16,869 bases of DNA from Bacteriovoracaceae bacterium UBA2428 (lineage in GTDB: Bacteria > Bdellovibrionota > UBA2428): positions 33,029 to 49,897 of the forward strand of contig DDRA01000158.1 of the NCBI GenBank assembly GCA_002343545.1, read 5' to 3'. Both the position numbers and the translations under genes were made by a program. The notes beneath the pieces are model-generated. The model had not been told where the DNA came from. It was given only the letters and a program-made list of their open reading frames with translations, and did no database searches. This document shows, one piece after another, positions 7,744-14,417 of the stretch (its first letter is position 1; every line of letters starts with the position of its first letter).

Positions 7744-8817
7744 GTGGCCAAGTACAAGATCGTCGTCTCCGACCTTCACCTCGCGCGGGGACGCATCCTC
7801 CCGGACGGTTCGACGAACGTCCTCGAGGACTTCGTCGCCGATCGCCCCTTTGAAGAGTTCCTCGATTACTACTCCAGCGGCAGCTACTTCGACGCCGACG
7901 TCGAGCTCGTTCTGAACGGCGACATCCTCAACACGATCCAGGTCGACTACCGCGGATACTTCAGCCCGATCCTCACCGAGTCGGTGAGCCTCGAGAAGCT
8001 TCGATCCATCGTGCGCGGGCACCCGCGTTTCTTCCAGGCCCTGCGCCGTTTCGCCAAGCAACCGAACCACCGCATCACCTACGTCGTGGGGAACCACGAC
8101 GTCGAGATGGTGTGGGAGAAGACCCAGGAAGCTTTCGTCGAAGCCGTCGGCGTGCCCGTGCAGTTCAAGAACTTCTCCTACGCGGTGGACGGCGTGCATT
8201 ACGAGCACGGGCAGCAGCACGAAGCCGTGAACCGTCTCAACCCCAAGCGCATGTTCATCACGAAGGGACTCAAGGAACCGATCCTCAATCTCCCGTGGGG
8301 CTCGCACTTCGTGATCAACTTCATCATCCCGATCAAGCAGGAGCGCGCCGTCGTCGACAAGGTCCGTCCTTGGAAGGCCTTCGTGCGCTGGAGCCTCATG
8401 ACGGATTTCTTCTGGAGCGTGAAGACGCTCTCTCGGGCGGCGCTCTACTTCTTCGCGACGCGCTTCTCGAAGTCGCTCTACCGCACGACGAATCTCGTCA
8501 CGACGATGAAGATCCTCAAGGAGATCACCGTTTACCCGTCGCTGCGTAAGGCCGCCCAGCGTATCCTCGAGGCGAATCCCGATCTGCACACGGTCATCAT
8601 GGGGCACACCCACATGCCCGTCCACGTCCAGTTCCCCGACGGTCGCGAGTACCTGAACACGGGAACCTGGAACGAGGTCACGAGCCTCGACCTGACGAGT
8701 TTCGGCAAGGGAACGCGTTTCACCTACGCGCTCGTCGACTACCAGAAGAACCCCGCGCGTCCGCACGTCTACTTGCGCGAGTGGCGAGGCCACTGGCATC
8801 CCGATACCGACGTTTAG
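7744..8817 (+). CDS. Calcineurin-like metallophosphoesterase
   Basis: The 357-aa protein has the five metal-binding blocks of the family in order: SDLHL (Asp10, His12), NGD (Asp60), GNHD (Asn117, His118), EHGQQHE (His155) and GHTH (His288, His290). It therefore hydrolyses phosphomono- or diesters with a two-metal centre. About 130 residues separate the fourth and fifth blocks, longer than in compact members. This insert contains hydrophobic and aromatic helices ('FVINFIIPI', 'ALYFFATRF') that could touch a membrane or hold a lipid substrate. LpxH-type UDP-diacylglucosamine hydrolases share the fold but have other motifs, so I do not assign that role. GTG 7744 is the only sensible start, as the motif SDLHL follows at once. 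The stop overlaps the stop of the convergent pilin-like pseudogene by 4 nt. Confidence 0.9.
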   Translation: MAKYKIVVSDLHLARGRILPDGSTNVLEDFVADRPFEEFLDYYSSGSYFDADVELVLNGDILNTIQVDYRGYFSPILTESVSLEKLRSIVRGHPRFFQALRRFAKQPNHRITYVVGNHDVEMVWEKTQEAFVEAVGVPVQFKNFSYAVDGVHYEHGQQHEAVNRLNPKRMFITKGLKEPILNLPWGSHFVINFIIPIKQERAVVDKVRPWKAFVRWSLMTDFFWSVKTLSRAALYFFATRFSKSLYRTTNLVTTMKILKEITVYPSLRKAAQRILEANPDLHTVIMGHTHMPVHVQFPDGREYLNTGTWNEVTSLDLTSFGKGTRFTYALVDYQKNPARPHVYLREWRGHWHPDTDV

Positions 8818-9731
8818 AGACAGGCCCGAACGCTCAGGGCCCATTCGCTGGGATTGACCGCGAAGTCGGAGTTGTTTCCGGTCTTATGGTTAAAGGTCGG
8901 GTAGTAGACGTCTCGCCAGGCGACGCCGACGTGGGTGGCGTTGCGCCAGAAAGTCATGATCGGCGTTGGATTCGTGCCCGGGAATCGAAAGGAGTCGGTC
9001 GAAACTTGGTCGCCCGCATCGTAGCCATTGTTGGCGACGAGTGCCTTCATCGACCACTCCATGATGCGAGGAATGCCCGGGAGTCCGTGAGGAGTCGAGA
9101 ACCCGCGGTTGGCGCGCGTCGTCGCGGCCGGAATGTCTTCCAGTTCAAAACAAGTCATCCCCGTTGTAGCGTTTCCGCATTTTTCAACTTTACCGTCGGA
9201 GGCATTGGCGAGGAGCCGAACGGAGAGGTTGTGCTCGAGTTCGGTGGAACCGATGGAGGAACCGAGTTTGGTGGCTTTGACGCGGAAGCGGGCGGCCAAG
9301 GCTTTGTAGTTCACGCCGCCGACGGCCTGGTCGCCGTCAAAGATGGCCGAAGTGAGCGCGAGCGAAGTGATTTTAAGTCCGCCGGAAAGCGTGTCGTTGC
9401 GACGTGCAATGCGGGAGATGCCGTGTCTGACCTCGTCGACGGGGATGCCGTCGGGAAAGCTTGCAGGATTGGCGAGATCGGTGCCGGGCGTGAGCCCGGG
9501 CGGAAAGGTGAAGGTCGTATTGGCCGCACCCGTGTAGAGGGCGCCGTCGCAGGCCTTCGTCGAGAAGACTTGGTTGAGCGAAGTCTTGAGGATGTCGAAG
9601 TCGACGGCGTTTTGGACGTGCTTTTGTCCCTTCATCGCGCCCGAGAGCAACTGCGAAAAGCCCAGCGCGAGTACGCCCAACAAGCCGGCCGCGATCAGGA
9701 CCTAGACCAATGAGAATCCACGACGAGTCAT
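8814..9731 (-). pseudogene. Prepilin-like gene interrupted by an amber codon at codon 10
   Basis: From ATG 9731 the frame reads MTRRGFSLV, then TAG at 9704-9702, then VLIAAGLLGVLALG and on for 295 more codons to a TAA. It is a type IV prepilin-like protein: GFSLV is the peptidase site followed by a hydrophobic N-terminal helix. The intact paralogue at 14418-15308 has CAG where this copy has TAG. By hand alignment residues 3-187 are about 86% identical; then the two proteins diverge completely. The C-terminal module here (about 115 aa, aromatic- and Asn-rich, few Cys) has no counterpart there. Apart from the amber codon the frame is open, so it is a recent inactivation, a silent donor, or phase-off. 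A TTG at 9683 could restart translation but would lack the prepilin site. TAG is an ordinary stop in neighbouring genes. Confidence 0.85.
9583..9694 (-). repeat. Left member of a 112-bp near-identical inverted pair (pilin 5' block)
   Basis: Read on the minus strand, this 112-bp block matches 14452-14563 on the plus strand with one silent mismatch (GGA versus GGG). It encodes the hydrophobic helix and the start of the globular part of both prepilin-like genes. Identity also at synonymous sites, higher than in the rest of the shared region, suggests gene conversion or recent recombination. The pair is in inverted orientation. Confidence 0.88.
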
Positions 9732-9752
9732 GTTTCTAGTTTAGGCCCAAGC

Positions 9753-9779
9753 GAAAGAAAATCACTCCGCTAGACGGAG
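9753..9779 (-). terminator. Weak intrinsic terminator candidate downstream of prpB
   Basis: On the minus strand CTCCG-TCTAG-CGGAG forms a 5-bp stem followed by TGATTTTCTTTC. It lies between the prpB stop and the start of the pilin-like pseudogene. The stem is short, so confidence is low. Confidence 0.3.
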
Positions 9780-9872
9780 CTTTGTGTGCGTCGTTTTGAC
9801 GGAGCCCAGGAAGAGTGTGGTCGGCGGAGGCCTCTCTGTGGCCTAAGGCTCTAGCGAAACGGGCACGACACG

Positions 9873-10766
9873 TTAGACTTTGAAGTTGAAGATGTTCTGG
9901 TCGTAGGCGTTGTAGCGCTCGTACTGGAGGATCTCGTAGAGGCGAGCACGCGTCTGCATCGAGGGCACGAGCGACTCCTGCGTGCCGCTGGCCTTCAGCG
10001 TCTTGAGTCCGTCTTCGATCGCTTTGGAGGCAAGGCGGAAGGCCGTCTGCGGATAGATGACGAGGTTGTAGCCGAGCGACTCGAGTTCCTTCGTCGAGAG
10101 CAGCTTGGACTTGCCGAACTCCGTCATGTTGGCGAGGAGCGGGACCTTAACGGCCTTGCGGAAGGCTTCGAATTCCTTTTCGCCTTGGAGCGCCTCGGGG
10201 AAGATCATCTCCGCGCCCGCGTCGACGTAGGCCTTCGCGCGATCGAGCGCCTTGTCGAGGCCCTCGGACGCGCGCGCGTCGGTGCGCGCGATGACGAGAA
10301 AGTTCGGGTCCGTCTTGCCGTCGACGGCGGCTTTCACCTTGCGCACCATCTCGCTCGTGTCGACGAGGGCCTTGCCGTCGAGGTGGCCGCAGCGCTTGGG
10401 GTTCTGCTGATCTTCGAGGTGGCAACCCGCGATGCCGGCCGCTTCGAGTTCGCGGATCGTGCGGACGACCGACATGGGCTCGCCGAAGCCCGTGTCGATG
10501 TCGATCAAGACGGGCAGGTCCGTGCAGGCCGCGATCTGGCGTCCGCGCCCGACGACCTCGGGGAGCGTCGTGAGGCCGATGTCCGGCAGGCCGAGCTCGT
10601 TCGAAAGTCCCGCGCCCGAAACGTAGACGCCGTCGAAACCCGCTTGCTCGATCATGAGCGCGACGAAGGGCGTCGGCGTTCCGGGGAACGCGAGGAGCTT
10701 GCCCGACGCGAGGGCTTGGCGAAATTCGGCTCGTTTCGTGTGGTTAGGCTTGCGGGAGAAAAGCAT
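9873..10766 (-). CDS. prpB: 2-methylisocitrate lyase
   Basis: PrpB cleaves 2-methylisocitrate to pyruvate and succinate, the last step of the 2-methylcitrate cycle for propionyl-CoA use. The 297-aa product has the isocitrate-lyase/PEP-mutase barrel with 'FPGTPTPFVALMIEQAGF', Mg-binding DIDTGFG (Asp89, Asp91), HLEDQ at 116-120, and the catalytic loop KRCGH at 124-128, all typical of PrpB. The length is normal. It starts at ATG 10766 with no Shine-Dalgarno sequence; the hexamer TAAACC lies 6 nt upstream. prpD is 2 kb further upstream on the same strand, with two other genes between, and methylcitrate synthase is not in the window. Related lyases such as carboxyphosphonoenolpyruvate mutase are less likely given KRCGH. 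Confidence 0.95.
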   Translation of the reverse strand: MLFSRKPNHTKRAEFRQALASGKLLAFPGTPTPFVALMIEQAGFDGVYVSGAGLSNELGLPDIGLTTLPEVVGRGRQIAACTDLPVLIDIDTGFGEPMSVVRTIRELEAAGIAGCHLEDQQNPKRCGHLDGKALVDTSEMVRKVKAAVDGKTDPNFLVIARTDARASEGLDKALDRAKAYVDAGAEMIFPEALQGEKEFEAFRKAVKVPLLANMTEFGKSKLLSTKELESLGYNLVIYPQTAFRLASKAIEDGLKTLKASGTQESLVPSMQTRARLYEILQYERYNAYDQNIFNFKV

Positions 10767-10772
10767 GCTTCG

Positions 10773-10778
10773 GGTTTA
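10773..10778 (-). promoter_or_regulatory. -10-like TAAACC, 6 nt before the prpB start
   Basis: On the minus strand TAAACCcgaagcATG has the same 6-nt spacing as the other proposed leaderless starts here. The hexamer is a poor match to TATAAT and no -35 is evident, so support comes only from the recurring spacing and the missing ribosome binding site. Confidence 0.3.
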
Positions 10779-10841
10779 GCAGGCCGCTCCCCGGGGTCAA
10801 CGGCGTCAAACCCCCGACGGTCGGGCGTCGCGCCGGGGTGC

Positions 10842-10847
10842 GATAAT
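10842..10847 (+). promoter_or_regulatory. -10-like GATAAT, 6 nt before the lipoprotein start
   Basis: GATAATcggggcATG places a near-consensus -10 so close to ATG 10854 that transcription should start at or beside the ATG, giving a leaderless mRNA. No convincing -35 is visible. Confidence 0.45.
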
Positions 10848-10853
10848 CGGGGC

Positions 10854-11765
10854 ATGGGGATCCTACGTGGTTTGCGTACGCTCGCGGTTTTGACGTTCGG
10901 GCTCGTCGCGGGATGCGCGAGCGCGCCTTCGGAGCGGCCGCGTCTGCCGGCGTCTTCCTTCGACGACGAAGGGCTCGAGCAGGCGCTGCTGGATTTCTAC
11001 CGTCCGTTGATGCGTCCGCTCGGTCGCGAACTCGACGCTTACCATTACGTCCGCAAGGACGCCGATCTCGGCTTTGCCGACGAGACGCCGGTCGACCGCG
11101 AAGCGGACTCCGTGCGGAGCCACGTGCGGAGCTGGTCGTCTTGGTTCACGAGCGGCGAGCAACTCGTCGGCCCCGGGGGCGATACCCAAGGCCTCTACTA
11201 CTCCTTCGATCCGGCCTCGGCCCGCGTCTACGGCGGCAAGCGCTGGGCGCTCTTCCGCACGCGCATGCCCAAAGGGCTGAACGTGTTGGATCTCGCCAAG
11301 CTCGAGATGACGGCGCGGGGGCTCGAGTTTCCGTCGGAGCTCAAGGCCGCGCTCGCCGAACGCGAATGCCCCGACAACGACCCGCGTAGCTTGCTCTTCC
11401 GTCGACGCTCGGCCGTCTGCCGCCGGCTCGCGCTCAAGGCGCTCGAGACGCTGCGGCCCGACGCGATCGTTTACGGTTGGCAGAGCTTCGGCTTCGCCAA
11501 AATCTGCCCCGAGCGCTCACCCTCGGCGCTGCTGCTCCTGAACCCGGACGCCGTGACGGAGTCGGCGACGAGCGTTTTCGCCGCGGCCGACGACGACGCC
11601 GCGAATCTCGCGGAGCGCCAGGTCCTGCAGAAACTCCTGGATCTCGCGGTGCCGCCCGAAGGTCAGGCGAAGCCCGAGGCGCTCTGGCCCAAGATCAAGC
11701 GTGCCTCGCTCGAAAAAGCGACGGCGTGGGCCCGCGCCCGTCTCCACGACTGCGAAGGTCCCTAA
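10854..11765 (+). CDS. Predicted lipoprotein of unknown function
   Basis: The 303-aa product begins MGILRGLRTL, followed by a hydrophobic core and the lipobox LVAGC with lipidated Cys21. It should be anchored in the outer or inner membrane facing the periplasm. I do not recognise the mature domain. One stretch, GLYYSFDPASARVYG at 113-127 followed by 'ALFRTRMPKGLNVLDL', looks like the 'G.Y.s.dp..S..Y' segment of H-Y-E type ADP-ribosyltransferases. His64 and Gln210 or Glu220 could be the other positions, but this is weak. Four further Cys in the mature part (172, 189, 218, 300) may form disulfides. The gene diverges from prpB. Its stop codon overlaps the first bases of a long inverted repeat that probably terminates transcription. 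Confidence 0.85.
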   Translation: MGILRGLRTLAVLTFGLVAGCASAPSERPRLPASSFDDEGLEQALLDFYRPLMRPLGRELDAYHYVRKDADLGFADETPVDREADSVRSHVRSWSSWFTSGEQLVGPGGDTQGLYYSFDPASARVYGGKRWALFRTRMPKGLNVLDLAKLEMTARGLEFPSELKAALAERECPDNDPRSLLFRRRSAVCRRLALKALETLRPDAIVYGWQSFGFAKICPERSPSALLLLNPDAVTESATSVFAAADDDAANLAERQVLQKLLDLAVPPEGQAKPEALWPKIKRASLEKATAWARARLHDCEGP

Positions 11766-11841
11766 AGGCGTCAGGCTCCTTTTGGTTCAGCGCGTGCGTC
11801 AAATGACGCAACTGCTGAACCAAAAGGAGCCTGACGCCTTT
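11764..11841. repeat. Long inverted repeat A (REP/MITE-like), likely bidirectional terminator
   Basis: Arms 11764-11791 and 11814-11841 are perfect 28-bp reverse complements, opening AAAGGCGTCAGGCTCCTTTT. The centre holds a second stem, TGCGTCA/TGACGCA, with a 2-nt gap. It lies between two convergent genes, overlapping the lipoprotein stop and ending 4 nt from the end of the opposite gene. The stem followed by TTTTCTCT on the plus strand, and by AAAGG read the other way, makes terminator activity likely. It is related to repeats at 15344-15417 and 16771-16869. Confidence 0.93.
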
Positions 11842-11844
11842 TCT

Positions 11845-12564
11845 CTAGAGGTCGAGGCGGCGTTCTTTGTTGCGGGTCAGCTTGATGCCGAAGTTCCCGG
11901 ACTGGCGCCAGCCGAAGTAGAACTTCATGTTGCGATCGAGGTAGCTCGCGAAGGGCAAGAGGACGTAGCCGCGTTTGCCGACGCGGACCTGGTGCAGGAT
12001 CACGTTCCAACCGCCGCCCTCTTTGAAGACGTCGTCGGGGGCGATGCCGTAGCTGCGGTGGTCGTTCGTGCCGACTTTATCCGACACGCCGATCACGTAG
12101 AACGTGAAGTTGTGGCCCGGGTTACGGAAGTACCACTTCGTGCGGCGCTGGGCGTCCTGCGGGCGGTACCACGAGGGCGGCTCGGGATCTTCTTCGTTGC
12201 CGAGCCAGAAGCGCGGGTTGATCTTGTCGAGCCAGGTGAAGTTGTGTTGCTTGGCCGTGCGCCATTTGCCGACTTGCCAATGCTTCGGGATGATCTTCGG
12301 GCGCGGCAGCTCGGTCTGCTCGTTGGGGACGAAGACGACCTCGTAGATTTTGCCGTCCTTTTCGAGGCTCATCGCCGGCAGTGCTTGCGCGTTGAGATCT
12401 TCGCTCAGCGGGGCTTCGTCGATGTTCATCTCGGCGGCCGCGCGCGTGACCATGGCGGCGTCCAGCGTGAGCGCTTGGGCCCGCGCGGCACCGCTCGCGC
12501 CCACGGCGAGAACGAGCGAAAAGAGACCCAGGAAAGAAGGCGATGACGACAAAGATTTTTTCAC
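11845..12564 (-). CDS. Exported protein of unknown function
   Basis: The 239-aa product has a Sec signal peptide: MKKSLSSS, a hydrophobic stretch 'FLGLFSLVLAVGA', and a probable cleavage at ARA|QA near residue 29. The mature part has no recognised family. It is rich in Trp, Tyr and Phe and charged residues ('HNFTWLDKINPRFW', 'NPGHNFTFYVIGVSDK', 'MKFYFGWRQSGNFGIK') and has no Cys, so a compact beta-rich periplasmic domain is plausible. The start is GTG at 12564 with no ribosome binding site; TAGAGT lies 7 nt upstream, so this mRNA may be leaderless too. The 200 bases upstream include an AT-rich patch at 12640-12666. The gene sits between prpB and prpD on the same strand, but nothing in it suggests a propionate role. 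Confidence 0.85.
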   Translation of the reverse strand: MKKSLSSSPSFLGLFSLVLAVGASGAARAQALTLDAAMVTRAAAEMNIDEAPLSEDLNAQALPAMSLEKDGKIYEVVFVPNEQTELPRPKIIPKHWQVGKWRTAKQHNFTWLDKINPRFWLGNEEDPEPPSWYRPQDAQRRTKWYFRNPGHNFTFYVIGVSDKVGTNDHRSYGIAPDDVFKEGGGWNVILHQVRVGKRGYVLLPFASYLDRNMKFYFGWRQSGNFGIKLTRNKERRLDL

Positions 12565-12692
12565 GGGAGCGACTCTAACTCGTCCGGGGCGAGGATTTCG
12601 ACTCCCAAGATCGCGTCGCGTGTCGAGAAGATCGACGCCTAAATAATCAGCAAAAACAGCTATTTATGGCCGGCTTGGGAGGGGCGGTCACG

Positions 12693-12742
12693 AAAAATTC
12701 ATCGGCCCGGACTTCCCCGCGAAAACGGAGAAGCCGGGCCGA
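12693..12742 (-). terminator. Intrinsic terminator downstream of prpD
   Basis: Read on the minus strand, a GC-rich stem (TCGGCCCGGCTTC pairing with GAAGTCCGGGCCGA, one bulged base) with a loop of about 14 nt is followed within four bases by TTTTT. It begins 24 nt after the prpD stop. This has the form of a Rho-independent terminator for prpD. Confidence 0.75.
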
Positions 12743-12766
12743 CGAGAAGAACGATTGAGTTTGGGC

Positions 12767-14275
12767 TTAGAAGATACCGCGCGTGTCCCGCTTGTTGTGC
12801 GTGAGCTTGCCGGTCTCGACGAGCACGTTGAGCACCTTCATCTCTTCGGCCGTCAGCTTGGGCAGACGATCGATGAGGCCGAAGAAGCGCTCCGTCTCGG
12901 ACTTCGTCACGAGACCTTCCGTCATCTCGACGAACTTCTTCTGGTAGTTCGGACGCGTCCACGGCGTCGCGCCGGCCGGATGCGCGTTCGCCACGCCCAG
13001 CTCGTCGACGAGCTTGGAGCCGTTCTTGAACGTGATCTCGATGCGCGCGCCGAACTTCTTCTTGGCCGGATCGGCGGCGTGGTAGGCCGCGGTCCACTCG
13101 GCGTCTTCGACCGTCGAGATCTTATGCCAGAGCGTGACCGTGTCGGGACGGTTCGCGCGCTCGGGCTTGTAGGAGTCGACGTGGTGCCACTTTCCGTCCT
13201 GCAGGGCGACGGCGAAGATGTACATGATCGAGTGGTCGAGCGTTTCGCGCGATGCCTTCGGATCCATCTTTTGCGGATCGCCGGCGCCGGTGCCGATCAC
13301 GTAGTGCGTGTGGTGCGAGGTGTGGATGACGATCTTCTCGATGTCGTCGAAGTTCGTGATCTTCGCGCGCATCTTGAACGCGAGGTCGATGAGGGCTTGC
13401 GATTGGTACTCGGCCGAGTGCTCCTTCGTGTAGGACTCGAGGATGGCCTTCTTGGCTTCGCCCTTTTCCGGCAACGGCACTTCGTACTGGCCGTCCTTGC
13501 CGTCGAGCATGTACGCGATCACGGAGTCTTCGCCTTCGTAGATCGGCGAGGGCGACTTTTCGCCGCGCATGGCGCGGTCGACGGCTTCGACGGCGATCTT
13601 GCCGGCCCACCCGGGAGCGTGCGCCTTCCACGACGAGATCTCACCCTTGCGCGACTGGCGCGTGGAGAAACCCACGTGCACGGCTTGCTGGACGGCCTGG
13701 TAGATCTGCTCGGTCGGGAGCTTGAGGAGCGTGCCGATGCCGGCGGCGGCCGACGGCGCGAGGTGGGCGATGTGATCTTTCTTGTGCTTGTGCAGGCAGA
13801 TCGCCTTCACGAGGTCGATCTGGATCTCGTAGCCCGTCGCGCAGCCGCGCACGAAGTCGTGGCCCGTGCGGTTGCACTGTTGGGCGACGGCGAGGATCGA
13901 GGGGATGTTGTCGCCGGGGTGCGAGTAGTCGGCGGCGAGGTAGGTGTCGTGCATGTCGAGTTCGCGCACGGCGACGCCGTTGGCCCACGCGGCCCACTCG
14001 GCCGAGAAGGTTTCGTTCAGCGGCATGCCGAAGACGGTCGCGCCGCCGGCGCGCGGGTGCGCAAGGGCTTGGGTGCGGGCGTTCGCGACGGGCGCGCGGT
14101 TGATGGCGCCGATGGCGACGGCCGCGTTGTCGATGACGCGGTTACCGATCATCTCGACGACTTCCGGAGCGACGTCGACCGGGTCGGCCGCGAGCTCGGC
14201 GAATTTCCACGCGAGCTGGTCTTCGCGCTTGAGGGGCACTTTGGAGGGGTAAACTTTTACGAGGTGCTTTTTCAT
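12767..14275 (-). CDS. prpD: 2-methylcitrate dehydratase
   Basis: PrpD dehydrates 2-methylcitrate to 2-methyl-cis-aconitate in propionyl-CoA catabolism. The 502-aa product shows the MmgE/PrpD family signature [17 protein letters not shown] at 107-123, followed by '[10 protein letters not shown]', and '[14 protein letters not shown]' and '[16 protein letters not shown]' typical of the helical domain. The C-terminal alpha/beta domain includes '[20 protein letters not shown]'. E. coli PrpD is 483 aa, so the length is normal. I choose ATG 14275 ([13 protein letters not shown]), since the 25 extra residues from an upstream ATG at 14350 look non-coding. A Rho-independent terminator follows, so prpD is probably monocistronic, separate from prpB. 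No prpC is seen in the window. Confidence 0.95.
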   Translation of the reverse strand: MKKHLVKVYPSKVPLKREDQLAWKFAELAADPVDVAPEVVEMIGNRVIDNAAVAIGAINRAPVANARTQALAHPRAGGATVFGMPLNETFSAEWAAWANGVAVRELDMHDTYLAADYSHPGDNIPSILAVAQQCNRTGHDFVRGCATGYEIQIDLVKAICLHKHKKDHIAHLAPSAAAGIGTLLKLPTEQIYQAVQQAVHVGFSTRQSRKGEISSWKAHAPGWAGKIAVEAVDRAMRGEKSPSPIYEGEDSVIAYMLDGKDGQYEVPLPEKGEAKKAILESYTKEHSAEYQSQALIDLAFKMRAKITNFDDIEKIVIHTSHHTHYVIGTGAGDPQKMDPKASRETLDHSIMYIFAVALQDGKWHHVDSYKPERANRPDTVTLWHKISTVEDAEWTAAYHAADPAKKKFGARIEITFKNGSKLVDELGVANAHPAGATPWTRPNYQKKFVEMTEGLVTKSETERFFGLIDRLPKLTAEEMKVLNVLVETGKLTHNKRDTRGIF

Positions 14276-14417
14276 CCTGCCCAAAGGACTTAGCAGCGGC
14301 TCCCAAAAGCCGACAAGACCAACGAGCGATCTTCGGTGCGCTGACGCCACGCGGCGTTGGATTCCTCTTGGGGGCGTTTAGACTCGGGCGACGCTTTCGG
14401 TTGGATGAGGATGAATT

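Noticed and set aside
9702..9704. Amber recoding (pyrrolysine-type or suppressor) at the pilin stop
   Set aside because: uvrB, the histidine kinase, the metallophosphoesterase, yciH and the metallopeptidase all use TAG as their normal stop.
12755..14293. 512-codon plus-strand open frame opposite prpD
   Set aside because: Antisense to a well-supported PrpD; Val/Arg/Gly/Asp-rich shadow composition.
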